Part shown: one piece after another, positions 16,149 to 25,154 of the stretch | Numbering within the stretch: position 1 is the stretch's first letter | How the letters are laid out: each line of letters starts with the position of its first letter | Source of the DNA: Bacillota bacterium | GTDB taxonomy: Bacteria > Bacillota > Clostridia > Monoglobales > Firm-18 | Assembly (NCBI GenBank): GCA_023228885.1 | Contig: JALOAJ010000020.1 | Coordinates: 1-44,571, forward strand | DNA: 44,571 nucleotides | Direction of reading: 5' to 3' | The notes under the pieces: model-generated | The model's database searches: none | The model's input: only the letters and a program-made list of their open reading frames with translations | What the model was told of the DNA's origin: nothing | Position numbers and translations under genes: made by a program

Positions 16149-16565
16149 ATGAAAATTAACCCAAAACAGGCAATAGCCGATTTTAAAAGGTTCGTTTCGG
16201 ATAAAGTGGGTATAAGCAACGAAGTGCTTAAAATAGACACCCTAATAGGTAAAAAGACAACCGTTGAGGGTGATGTTGCCGTTATCGGCAACTGCAAGAT
16301 TGATGGCAAAGTAAACGGAGATGTAAAGGTGAGCGGCGATTTGGTCATCGGTGGAGATGCCCAAATAAATGGCGGGCTTTCCGCTTGCAACATTATAATT
16401 GCCGGCGTGGTTACGGGGAATATAGCGGCAAAAGGGCAGTTATGCGTTAAAAAGGCCGCACACATTACAGGGGAGCATACTGCGCAATCGCTTGCGGCGG
16501 AAGAAGGATGCTCCTTTGTTGGCAACTGTAATATTCTGGGTAAGCATGGGAGAGTTGAACCATAG
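16149..16565 (+). CDS. Bactofilin
   Basis: This is a 138-residue polymer-forming cytoskeletal protein. Residues about 28-130 are a run of short beta-helix turns with repeated G-x-V/I steps (EGDVAVIGNCKIDGKVNGDV, VSGDLVIGGDAQINGG, IAGVVTGNIAAKG), flanked by short tails as usual for the family. It probably acts at the membrane in cell shape or, given the chromosome's flagellar genes, possibly motility-organ placement; that last part is conjecture. The final eight codons lie inside the left arm of the inverted-repeat element at 16541, so the natural C terminus may have been replaced. Confidence 0.9.
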   Translation: MKINPKQAIADFKRFVSDKVGISNEVLKIDTLIGKKTTVEGDVAVIGNCKIDGKVNGDVKVSGDLVIGGDAQINGGLSACNIIIAGVVTGNIAAKGQLCVKKAAHITGEHTAQSLAAEEGCSFVGNCNILGKHGRVEP

Positions 16566-16815
16566 TGGTTTAAAAATGCAAATTTTCCGCCATAATGCGT
16601 TAAAATACTCGTGAATACATAAAGTATTCATTGCGCTTTTGCCTTTTCTGACGAAAAATTTGCTCTTTTTAAACTTACGACCCTGTCAGCCGGAAAATTT
16701 TCGGTTTTTCAGTGCGTAAGTCCGCAGCAAGGCTGGCGCCTTGCAAGAAGTACAATCCGAAAGGACGGAAATTTAACAATGACAGGGCACATGGGGTTAG
16801 ACTCTCCCATGCTTA
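16541..16815. mobile_element. MITE-like element with 15-bp terminal inverted repeats
   Basis: TAAGCATGGGAGAGT (16541-16555) and ACTCTCCCATGCTTA (16801-16815) are perfect inverted repeats 275 bp apart end to end. TA at both tips could be the target duplication. Inside are further pairs: CCCTGTCA (16681-16688) with TGACAGGG (16780-16787), CTTACG with CGTAAG, TGAATAC with GTATTCA, and a tight hairpin GCAAGGC-TGGC-GCCTTGC (16727-16744). There is no open frame of note. A structured RNA is the alternative. It fills the gap between two convergent genes exactly. Confidence 0.5.
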
Positions 16816-16819
16816 ACGA

Positions 16820-18223
16820 CTAAAACAACATATTTTCAATAAAGGCATCTTGGAAAATTTTGTTTGACGAAAGGTCTAAATGACCTGTTTCTTCCGCTAC
16901 CTTTTTTGCCGCATCACGAACAGGCGCGCTCAAAAGCATGGCAATGGCGCCGCCTACCGCAGCGTTTCCCACTACCTCTGTTTTTTCCTTCAGCTCACCG
17001 GGCAAAAGGTTTATTTGCATTGCGCTGTCAAGGTTTATAAAGCTGCCCATTGCGCCCGCTAAAAACACTTTATCCACATCGTTACAGCCTATTCCCGCCT
17101 CGGCTAACAGCGTGTCTATGCCGGAGCGTATTGCCGATTTGGCAAGCTGAATTTCTCGTATATCCGGTTGGGTGATATATATATTGTCTGCAATTTTAAA
17201 ATCCGACTCCAGATAGCCTGTGTCATCTATTATATCGTGCTTTAACATTTGAGCGACGCAATCAATTATGCCGCTGCCGCATATGCCTATCGGCGCTTTG
17301 TTGCCTATCGTTGTTATATGAACTCCGTTGTCTATTGAAAAGGTGTTTATAGCCCCTTCAACACAACCGATTCCATGTTTAATCTGCGCCCCTTCAAAAG
17401 CTGTGCCTGCGGCGGTTGAACAGCATATCACCTTGTCGTTGTGCTTTAAGGCTATTTCGCCGTTTGTGCCGATATCCACCAGCAGCATCGTTTCATTTTT
17501 TATATCCATTGAGCATGCCAACATTGCGCATACGGTGTCTGCGCCGACAAAGCCGTCAATAGACGGTGCGGTTATAACCTCAAATTCACCCTCTAAGCCA
17601 TAATGAGAAGCGGGGAAAGCGTTCATTGCGGCGCTATACGGCGCATAAGGCGAAACAGCAAGGCGCGAAGTGTCAAAGCCTTGAACAAAATGCATCATAA
17701 CGGTGTTTCCGGCAATAAGCATTCTTTTTACATCATAACCCCCGCCAAGCAGCCCGATTATTTCGTTGAGCTGTTCAATTATACATTTATGTAAAGGTTT
17801 ATCGCCCTTTTGCATTCGTGACATAACATCTGCGCCGAACCTTTTTTGCCGATTTAGCTGTGATATGGTTTTAATAACCTTACCATCAAAAAGCTGTATC
17901 AACTGCGCTGCAACGGTTGTTGTGCCAATGTCAACCGCAATTCCCAGCCCGTCTTCGCCGTCCGATACAATCTTTCTTTTAATACCTTCGGTTAATATTT
18001 GCGCTTTTTTAGTGTCGGGCAGCACCACCGTCATGTCGCTTTTTACAACAGTTTGGCAGGCAAGCGCCGTTTTCCCGTTTATTATAACACCGCATTTGCC
18101 GCAAGTTCCCCTGCCGCCGCAATCGGCATGCACCCTGCCGTCCAGCACATCAAGCAAATTGGCGTTTTCGGCGCAATGTAAAATGGTTTCGATATCATTT
18201 TGAACAACTGTTACTTTCTTCAT
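16820..18223 (-). CDS. Corrinoid-protein reductive activator, 2Fe-2S plus ASKHA domain (DUF4445)
   Basis: This 467-residue protein resembles RamA/AcsV-type activators that use ATP to reduce the cobalt of inactive corrinoid proteins. The N-terminal plant-type 2Fe-2S domain has C35, C41, C44 and C56 (C-x5-C-x2-C-x11-C). Then follows an ASKHA-fold ATPase with phosphate-binding GIAVDIGTTTVAAQL (about 94-108), LLVDIGTNGE (about 238-247) and GICGSGIIDC. It is shorter than RamA, lacking the middle linker domain. ATG 18223 is preceded by GGAG; the ATG 12 bases earlier is not. No corrinoid methyltransferase is in the window, so its partner lies elsewhere. Confidence 0.8.
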   Translation of the reverse strand: MKKVTVVQNDIETILHCAENANLLDVLDGRVHADCGGRGTCGKCGVIINGKTALACQTVVKSDMTVVLPDTKKAQILTEGIKRKIVSDGEDGLGIAVDIGTTTVAAQLIQLFDGKVIKTISQLNRQKRFGADVMSRMQKGDKPLHKCIIEQLNEIIGLLGGGYDVKRMLIAGNTVMMHFVQGFDTSRLAVSPYAPYSAAMNAFPASHYGLEGEFEVITAPSIDGFVGADTVCAMLACSMDIKNETMLLVDIGTNGEIALKHNDKVICCSTAAGTAFEGAQIKHGIGCVEGAINTFSIDNGVHITTIGNKAPIGICGSGIIDCVAQMLKHDIIDDTGYLESDFKIADNIYITQPDIREIQLAKSAIRSGIDTLLAEAGIGCNDVDKVFLAGAMGSFINLDSAMQINLLPGELKEKTEVVGNAAVGGAIAMLLSAPVRDAAKKVAEETGHLDLSSNKIFQDAFIENMLF

Positions 18224-18255
18224 ACTAATCTCCATTTCTGCTGCGTATATGCGCG

Positions 18256-18840
18256 CTAATTTTTTAAAACTATCTCCGCCATAAGGCGGTTGTATTCATC
18301 TTGTGTTAGCAAGCGATTTATAACGTCAAGCATGGCTTTTGACGATAGGCTTTCCGGCATATTCAGCGTTTTAAGCAAGGTATGCCGTTTTTGCGCGCTG
18401 TTTGGTTTGCCTATAAGCCCGTCACAATAAAGGCGTGCCGCGGTAATAGGCGCATTGGCGTTTTTGGGGGTGGCTTTTGCTTTTTTTAGCGCATTTATTA
18501 TAACTTCATTGCTCATGCCTTCAACGCCTAACAGCTGCTGCGCCCCCGGCGTTGATTTCCGCTTTTCTTTTCCATGCACCTCGGGAATATATGCGTGTTT
18601 AACCTTAACGCCGTCAAGACAGCGGCACAAATAATTCCTAATTCTAAGCCCTGCGCTGTCCGAATCGGTTAATATTATAACCCCTCGTTTAGCCGCAAGA
18701 TGCTGAAACTGCTTTTGTTTTTCTTTGTTATTATACACCCTAAAACCGTCTGTTGTAACAACCAGCGCATCAACCACGCTTGACAGACGCATTTTATCAT
18801 ATTTGCCTTCTACAATTATTATCTCGTCAACGCTAAACAT
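18256..18840 (-). CDS. rnmV: RNase M5-like Toprim protein
   Basis: This protein of about 194 residues has an N-terminal Toprim domain: glutamate in IIVEGKYDK (about 6-14) and the acidic pair of ILTDSDSAGLRIRNYL (about 56-71). An RNase M5-type C-terminal part follows (about 95-190). RNase M5 matures 5S rRNA precursors at the membrane or ribosome surface. It lies behind polC, with a gap of 15-27 bases depending on the start. The ribosome site is weak: ATG 18840 is chosen for its alignment with the family start, but GTG 18852 just after AAAAAGG is possible and would add four residues. Confidence 0.75.
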   Translation of the reverse strand: MFSVDEIIIVEGKYDKMRLSSVVDALVVTTDGFRVYNNKEKQKQFQHLAAKRGVIILTDSDSAGLRIRNYLCRCLDGVKVKHAYIPEVHGKEKRKSTPGAQQLLGVEGMSNEVIINALKKAKATPKNANAPITAARLYCDGLIGKPNSAQKRHTLLKTLNMPESLSSKAMLDVINRLLTQDEYNRLMAEIVLKN

Positions 18841-18867
18841 ATAAAGGACCACGAACCTTTTTGGAAT

Positions 18868-21800
18868 TTAAAAAAAACAAATTTGGTCGCTTAGAGGCAG
18901 ACCTTTTAAGCAACCCTGCTGCTGCATGGAATCAAGCACCGTTTTGCTTATGCTTGTCCGTCCGTGCAAGTCTTCAACCGAAGAAAACGGCTGCGTTTCC
19001 CTTGCCTCGACAATCGATTCGGCAGCCGATTCGCCCAACCCCGCAATAGCGCATAGAGGAGGGAGGATGTTCCCGTTACACTCCAAAAATCGTTTGGTAT
19101 CGGATTTGTGTATATCAATCGGCAAAAATTCTATTCCCCGCGCATACATTTCGTTTACCGATTCAAGAAGGGTGAGCACATCTTTATCTTTTTGCGAAAG
19201 CTCCTTGCTTGGTTTTGATTCAAGTTCGTTTTTTGTTTTGCGCACCTGTTCCGCACTGCACATCAGTTCAATGTTAAATTCCGATGCCCTTACGGTAAAA
19301 TGAGCCATATAAAAAGCAAGCGGTCTATGAACTTTAAACCACGCAATTTTAAGCGCCATTGTGATATATGCAACGGCATGCGCTTTTGGGAACATATATT
19401 TTATTTTGTTGCATGAGTCGATATACCATTCCGGTATATTGTGCTCCCGCATCAATTTTTCACTATCGCCGGTAAGCCCTTTGCCTTTTCGCACCCTTTC
19501 CATTATATCAAACGCCGCTTTTGACGGCAAGCCGGAATAAATTAAAAATAGCATTATATCATCACGAGTACAAATGACCTCTGTTAATGTGGCGGTTTTG
19601 TTACGAATAAGCTCTTGCGCATTGTTTGTCCACACGCTTGTGCCGTGGGATAACCCTGAAATGCGCACCAATTCGGAAAAGGTTGACGGCTTTGTGTCAA
19701 GCAGCATTTGGCGGACAAACCTTGTTCCAAGCTCCGGTATGCCGAAGGTTCCGATTGTGGAGCCTATTTGCTCAGGGGTGATGTTAAGCGCATCGGTCGA
19801 TGTAAAAAGCGACATTGTTTTTTCATCATCAAGCGGTATCGTATCAGAATCAATGCCGGTTGAATCCTCAAGGATTTTTAGCATTGTGGGGTCTGCATGC
19901 CCTAATATATCAAGCTTTAGCAGCCTTCCGCTTATTGAGCGGTAGTCGAAATGCGTTGTTATAACGCCTTTTGTTTTATCATCGGCAGGGTGTTGAATTG
20001 GGCAGAACTCATGAATATCATGACCCTTGGGCAATATCATAACCCCGCCCGGATGCTGCCCTGTGGTTCTTTTAACGCCGCTGCAGCCTTCAACAAGCCT
20101 GTTAACCTCCGCCGACGACGCCATGACGTCTCTTTCATCAAGATAGCCCTTCACATATCCAAAGGCGGTTTTATCGGCAAGGGTGCTTATTGTGCCAGCA
20201 CGAAAAACATTATCTTTTCCAAAAAGCTCCTCTGTATATTTATGTGCAATCGCCTGATATTCGCCCGAAAAGTTAAGGTCAATATCCGGCTCTTTATCCC
20301 CTTCAAAGCCTAAAAACGTTTCAAACGGAATGTCATGCCCGTCTTTTAACAACCTTTCGCCGCAATTTGGGCAGTCTTTATCCTGCAAATCAATGCCCGA
20401 ACCTATGCTGCCGTCTGTGATAAATTCGCTGTGTTTACACTTTTTGCACACATAATGGGGCGCAAGGGCGTTCACTTCCGTTATTCCGCTTAAAAATGCC
20501 ACAAAAGACGAGCCTACCGACCCGCGGGAACCCACCTTATATCCATCATCCTTACTTTTCTTTACAAGACGATGGGCAATAAGGTACATAACGGAAAACC
20601 CATATTTATTAATCGAGGCAAGTTCTTTATTCATCCTGTTTTCAACTATTTCGGGCAGTTGCTCGCCGTATATATGCTTTGCATTTTCAAAGCATATTTT
20701 AATTATTTCCTCTTTTGAGTCGCCCATTATCGGGGGGAAGGTTCCGCTTGGCACCGGTTTTAACTTTTCGCACATGTCGGCAATTTTGTTGGTGTTTGTC
20801 ACAACAACCTCAAATGCCTTTTCGGGCGGCAAATAATCAAATTCCGCAAGCATTTCGTCTGTTGTTCTAAAGTACAGCGGCGCTTGATTGTCTGCATCGG
20901 AATAGCCCTGTCCCGCCATGAGTATTGCCCTGTAAATGCTGTCATGACGGTCAAGAAAATGCACATCACAGGTTGCCACAACAGGCTTATTGAAATAATC
21001 CCCCAATTCTATTATTTTTTTGTTGATTGCAATAAGCTCGTCTTTGCTTTTAACCATGTCGTTTCTAATTAAAAACTCATTGTTGCCCAACGGCTGTATT
21101 TCAAGATAATCATACATCCTAACAATTTTTGAAAGCTGTTTTTGCTTTGCGCCCGCAAGGATTGCTTGAAAAAGCTCCCCCTGTTCGCAGGCGGTGCCAA
21201 TGATAAGCCCTTCCCTGTGTTGAAAGAAAAGAGACTTTGGCATGCATGGTCGTTTATAAAAATAATGCAAATGCGATTTTGATATTATTTTATAAAGGTT
21301 TAAAAGTCCCACCTTATTTTTAGCCAAAATCACCGCATGATAATATTTTTTATCTTTAAAGGAGGCGCCTTTGTCGAATGCCTCGTTTAATTCGTCGGCG
21401 TTTTGGACTTTGCACATTTCAACAAGCTTTAGGTAAATTAGCGCCGTGGCATTTGCATCGTTTACCGCACGATGATGCCCTTCAAGGCTTACGCCCAAAG
21501 CATCGGCAACCACATTAAGCTTGTGGCTTGAAAGGTCAGGAAGCGCGCCGCGTGCCATTTCAACCGTATCGACATATGCGGGCGAAAATGGAATGTCAAG
21601 CCGTTTCGCATTGGCTTTTATAAAGCTTATGTCAAAGCCGGCGTTATGAGCAACAAGCAGGCTGTCTTTGCAAAACTCCAAAAAGCGGGGCAAAACGACA
21701 TCAATTGTTTCTGCATCTCTTACCAGTTCATCCGTTATTCCGGTGAGTTTTACAATTTTTTGCGGAATTGGTTTTTGCGGGTTGATAAAAGCGCTGAAGT

Positions 21801-23064
21801 TGTCAACAATTTTACCGTCTTTTATTTTTACCGCGCCTATTTCAATAATATTTTCACTTTCCGGATTAAAGCCGGTTGTTTCAACATCAAAAACAACCGT
21901 ATCGGCGCAAAGTGTCTGCCCTTTCGTATTAAACGCTATCGGGCGACCGTTGTCGGTAAGGTATGCCTCAACGCCGAAAATTACCTTTAAATCATCCCCT
22001 GCTTCTTGCGCCGCGTCGGGAAACGCTTGAACAACGCCGTGGTCTGTAATTGCAAGCGCTTTATGCCCCCAGCTTTTTGCCCGCTTAACAGCATCCTCCA
22101 CATTCACCATTGCGTCCATAAAGCTCATTTTAGTATGTAAGTGCAGCTCCACCCTTTTTTCGTCGGCGTTGTCTTGCCGCATCTGCTTTGGAATAACATT
22201 AATATCTTCAACAAGCACAACGGTGTCACGCATATATTTGTCATACTGCACATCGCCTCGGACGGCAATGTTAACGCCCTTTTTCAAACGCTGCTCAAGC
22301 CGTGCAACAACTGTATTTTCAATGCCGAACAGCTTACAAGTTATGCTGCCCTCAAAATCGGTTATACCGAAAGTCACTATATTGGTTTTGTTTCTTGTTT
22401 CCTTTACCGTTATGGATTTTGCAAACAGCTCGCCCATAATCAATGCCTTACCGCTTGCTTCGGTCAAATCCTTGATAGGGTCAAAACGGTTTCCCTTAAT
22501 TTCCCTGCCGAAGATAACAGGGTTTTCTTTTACCTGCCGCTTTAGATTTTCCTTTTCAAGCTTTTGTATTCGCTTTGCTTTTTCGTTTTCATAATTTTCA
22601 AAAGTGTTGGCTTGCGCTTTTACGGTAACCTCCACATCAATGTCAAACAGTTGCTTTATCAACTCGGATGCCGCATTTGAAAAATTGTTTTCAGCCAATG
22701 TTTCCACACCGTTATTGGTAAGAGTTATTGACAAGACATTGTCAAGATAGCTTGCGGACGCGCCCGCAAGCACGCTCATTGCTACCGGGGTTTGCGCCGA
22801 TATATAATCAACAAGCGTTTGCAAAAAATTTGCGCCGAAAAGCGCCTTGTCGTATTTGGGTAGGATTTTAACAAAATTAAGCTTGTAGTCCTCGCATACC
22901 TGCCGTTGCAGCGCGTTTAAATCCGAAAGGGTTGCAAGCGCATTGAATTTTGCCGTTACGGTAATTTCCTTTTTTTCTTTTACTATCTCAACATTGATTA
23001 TTTCCGTGTTTTTCATCAATGAATTTTTCGTTCTGTTGAAAAAATCAGCCAAGCACATCTTCAT
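18868..23064 (-). CDS. polC: DNA polymerase III alpha subunit, PolC type
   Basis: This is the replicative polymerase of low-GC Gram-positives (1398 aa, slightly shorter than the roughly 1440 of Bacillus). Domains in order: N-terminal domain to about 185; OB fold about 205-290; PHP domain beginning at VELHLHTKMSFMDA (about 305) and split by the DnaQ-type 3'-5' exonuclease (about 385-560; VFDVETTGF, HNAGFD, HRAVNDA); a four-cysteine zinc finger (CKKC...CPNCG); the polymerase palm with EPDIDLNFSGE; and a C-terminal HhH/tau-binding part. All key acidic motifs are intact. It is the last large gene of the pyrH run and starts 4 bases after ispG ends. Confidence 0.96.
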   Translation of the reverse strand: MKMCLADFFNRTKNSLMKNTEIINVEIVKEKKEITVTAKFNALATLSDLNALQRQVCEDYKLNFVKILPKYDKALFGANFLQTLVDYISAQTPVAMSVLAGASASYLDNVLSITLTNNGVETLAENNFSNAASELIKQLFDIDVEVTVKAQANTFENYENEKAKRIQKLEKENLKRQVKENPVIFGREIKGNRFDPIKDLTEASGKALIMGELFAKSITVKETRNKTNIVTFGITDFEGSITCKLFGIENTVVARLEQRLKKGVNIAVRGDVQYDKYMRDTVVLVEDINVIPKQMRQDNADEKRVELHLHTKMSFMDAMVNVEDAVKRAKSWGHKALAITDHGVVQAFPDAAQEAGDDLKVIFGVEAYLTDNGRPIAFNTKGQTLCADTVVFDVETTGFNPESENIIEIGAVKIKDGKIVDNFSAFINPQKPIPQKIVKLTGITDELVRDAETIDVVLPRFLEFCKDSLLVAHNAGFDISFIKANAKRLDIPFSPAYVDTVEMARGALPDLSSHKLNVVADALGVSLEGHHRAVNDANATALIYLKLVEMCKVQNADELNEAFDKGASFKDKKYYHAVILAKNKVGLLNLYKIISKSHLHYFYKRPCMPKSLFFQHREGLIIGTACEQGELFQAILAGAKQKQLSKIVRMYDYLEIQPLGNNEFLIRNDMVKSKDELIAINKKIIELGDYFNKPVVATCDVHFLDRHDSIYRAILMAGQGYSDADNQAPLYFRTTDEMLAEFDYLPPEKAFEVVVTNTNKIADMCEKLKPVPSGTFPPIMGDSKEEIIKICFENAKHIYGEQLPEIVENRMNKELASINKYGFSVMYLIAHRLVKKSKDDGYKVGSRGSVGSSFVAFLSGITEVNALAPHYVCKKCKHSEFITDGSIGSGIDLQDKDCPNCGERLLKDGHDIPFETFLGFEGDKEPDIDLNFSGEYQAIAHKYTEELFGKDNVFRAGTISTLADKTAFGYVKGYLDERDVMASSAEVNRLVEGCSGVKRTTGQHPGGVMILPKGHDIHEFCPIQHPADDKTKGVITTHFDYRSISGRLLKLDILGHADPTMLKILEDSTGIDSDTIPLDDEKTMSLFTSTDALNITPEQIGSTIGTFGIPELGTRFVRQMLLDTKPSTFSELVRISGLSHGTSVWTNNAQELIRNKTATLTEVICTRDDIMLFLIYSGLPSKAAFDIMERVRKGKGLTGDSEKLMREHNIPEWYIDSCNKIKYMFPKAHAVAYITMALKIAWFKVHRPLAFYMAHFTVRASEFNIELMCSAEQVRKTKNELESKPSKELSQKDKDVLTLLESVNEMYARGIEFLPIDIHKSDTKRFLECNGNILPPLCAIAGLGESAAESIVEARETQPFSSVEDLHGRTSISKTVLDSMQQQGCLKGLPLSDQICFF

Positions 23065-23067
23065 TTG

Positions 23068-24126
23068 TTACATATCTCCTATTTCTTTAAGTAGCGTGTC
23101 AATAATTTCGCATTCTTTTATTTTTCTAACAATCTTGCCCTTTTTAAATAAAATGGCGCATCCGTCACCGCCCGCAATGCCTATATCGGCATCGCTTGCC
23201 TCGCCCGGGCCGTTCACCACGCAGCCCATCACCGCAACCTTCACATTTTTGTTTATTTTGCCAAGCGCCTTTTCTACCTCGTTTGCAATTTTTATCTGGT
23301 CTATTTTGCACCGCCCGCATGACGGGCATGAAATAAGCTCCGCGCCGCTGTGCAAAAGCCCCGTTGCCCTTAAAATACTTTTGGCAGCTCGCACTTCCTC
23401 AATTGGGTCGGCGGTGAGCGACACCCTTATTGTATCGCCTATGCCGTCAAGCAACAATGCGCCGATTCCGATTGACGATTTTATCATTCCCGAGTGCAAT
23501 GTGCCCGATTCGGTAACCCCAATATGCAGGGGGTAGCCAACCCTTTTGCTTATCAACCGGTATGCGTCCACCGTCACCTTAACGCTTGACGCCTTTAGCG
23601 AAATTACAATATCGTCAAAATCACATTCATTTAGCAGCCCCACATTATAAAGGGCGCTTTCCACCATGGCTTGCGCTGTTTTTCCGAACCTTTTTACAAC
23701 CTCTGCTTCCATCGACCCCATATTAACGCCGATTCTGATGGGTATATTACGGCTTTTGCACGCTTTTGCCACTTGTAAAACATTGCTTTTTTCACCAATG
23801 TTGCCCGGATTAATGCGGATTTTATCCGCCCCGTTTTCAACGCACAAAAGGGCAAGCCTGTAATCAAAATGAATGTCGGCAACCAAAGGAATGTGTGTTT
23901 TTTTGCGAATTTCCGCAAACGCCTTTGCAGCATCGGCATTGTTGACGGCAAGACGCGCTATTTCGCAGCCTTCAGCGGCAAGTTGGTTTATTTGCCGCGC
24001 TGTTTTATCAACATCGATAGTGTCGGTGTTGCACATACTTTGTATTGATACTCCCCCGCCGCCTATTTTAACCTTGCCCGCATAGACAGGTTTTGTATTC
24101 TCTCTTTTACACATCGAATAATTCAT
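23068..24126 (-). CDS. ispG: 4-hydroxy-3-methylbut-2-enyl diphosphate synthase IspG (GcpE)
   Basis: This is the iron-sulfur enzyme of the sixth step of the MEP isoprenoid pathway (352 aa, typical bacterial short form). The N-terminal TIM barrel (about 10-250) has VADIHFDYRLAL and KIRINPGNIG. The C-terminal 4Fe-4S domain has CPSCGRC and MGCVVNGPGEASDADIG with the expected cysteines and glutamate. It lies between the rseP and polC genes, with dxr of the same pathway one gene upstream. Confidence 0.96.
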   Translation of the reverse strand: MNYSMCKRENTKPVYAGKVKIGGGGVSIQSMCNTDTIDVDKTARQINQLAAEGCEIARLAVNNADAAKAFAEIRKKTHIPLVADIHFDYRLALLCVENGADKIRINPGNIGEKSNVLQVAKACKSRNIPIRIGVNMGSMEAEVVKRFGKTAQAMVESALYNVGLLNECDFDDIVISLKASSVKVTVDAYRLISKRVGYPLHIGVTESGTLHSGMIKSSIGIGALLLDGIGDTIRVSLTADPIEEVRAAKSILRATGLLHSGAELISCPSCGRCKIDQIKIANEVEKALGKINKNVKVAVMGCVVNGPGEASDADIGIAGGDGCAILFKKGKIVRKIKECEIIDTLLKEIGDM

Positions 24127-24130
24127 TCCT

Positions 24131-25141
24131 TTATTTTTTGAAAAATCGCCCTATGTCGTTGGTGGTTGCAAAAATCATCAGCAGTATCAAAAGGGCAAAG
24201 CCTATAAAATGCACAAGCCCCTCTTTTTCGGGCGGAATTTTTTTGCGGCGCACCGCTTCAACAATCAAAAACATCAGCCTTCCGCCGTCAAGAGCGGGGA
24301 TGGGCAAAAGGTTGAACACGCCAAGGTTAATCGTTATAAAAGCGGTCAGCCCGATTAAATCCAGGATACCCTCCTTTGCGGCAACGCCGATGTGCTGTAT
24401 TATTCCCACCGGCCCCGACATATCTTTATAGCTGTGACGCCCTGCAAGGAGGTCGGCAAGCGATACAATCACCGCCTTTGATGTAAAAACGGTCATATAA
24501 AACGAGTCGGCAATTTTGGATGTAAAGGTCAGTTGTTTTATTGAATTATTTATGCCGATTATATACCGTCCCTCGTCGTTTTGTTCCGGAACTAAAATTG
24601 TGTTTTGCTTTTTTCCGTCGCGCAGGTATCCGATTTTTATTTCACCCCCGCGATAGCGCGACATTTCAAATGCAAAGTCGTTTTGAATGTGTATTTTTGC
24701 GCCGTTGATGCGTGTTATTTTATCACCCGGCATTAACCCCGCATGCTGTGCGGGCGAATTCTCAAGCACCGTGCTAACGGTTGGCGTATATGCCTGTTGT
24801 TGGGTGAACATTATAATTATAAAAATTAAAAAACCTGTCAGTATATTCATAAAGGCGCCCGACACAAGCACGACAAAGCGGCTTAAAATGCTTTTGTTTG
24901 AAAACGCCCGCTCATCCTCGCTTTCGCTGTCTTCGCCCTCCATGTTGCAAAAACCGCCGATTGGCAGCGCCCGCACGGAATAAAGCGTTTCACCTTTTTG
25001 TTTTTTAATTATTGCCGGGCCCATTCCGATGGAAAACTCGGTCACTTTTATCCCGACAAGCTTTGCCGTTGCGAAATGCCCAAACTCATGAACTAATATC
25101 AAAAGCAAAAAAATCACTACGGCGGAAATTGCAGTTATCAT
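24131..25141 (-). CDS. rseP: Site-2 intramembrane zinc metalloprotease (RseP/RasP)
   Basis: This is a 336-residue membrane protease that cuts membrane-bound anti-sigma factors and signal-peptide remnants. The zinc-binding HEFGH is at residues 18-22 in the first span. One PDZ domain lies at about 118-190 (ENSPAQHAGLMPGDKITRING), and the second active-site motif NLLPIPALDGGRL is near 280. Complete for the single-PDZ Gram-positive form. It lies between dxr and ispG with short gaps of 4 and 13 bases, a common Firmicute order. Confidence 0.94.
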   Translation of the reverse strand: MITAISAVVIFLLLILVHEFGHFATAKLVGIKVTEFSIGMGPAIIKKQKGETLYSVRALPIGGFCNMEGEDSESEDERAFSNKSILSRFVVLVSGAFMNILTGFLIFIIIMFTQQQAYTPTVSTVLENSPAQHAGLMPGDKITRINGAKIHIQNDFAFEMSRYRGGEIKIGYLRDGKKQNTILVPEQNDEGRYIIGINNSIKQLTFTSKIADSFYMTVFTSKAVIVSLADLLAGRHSYKDMSGPVGIIQHIGVAAKEGILDLIGLTAFITINLGVFNLLPIPALDGGRLMFLIVEAVRRKKIPPEKEGLVHFIGFALLILLMIFATTNDIGRFFKK

Positions 25142-25154
25142 ATAATAATCTCCT

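Noticed and set aside
16566..16800. A known housekeeping RNA (SRP RNA, 6S RNA or RNase P RNA) in the hairpin-rich gap
   Set aside because: The SRP domain IV signature, the 6S open-bubble layout and the RNase P conserved blocks were not found; perfect terminal repeats fit a MITE-like element better.
18868..23064. Several plus-strand frames of 60-140 codons inside polC
   Set aside because: They lack ribosome sites, have odd composition and run antisense to conserved polymerase domains.
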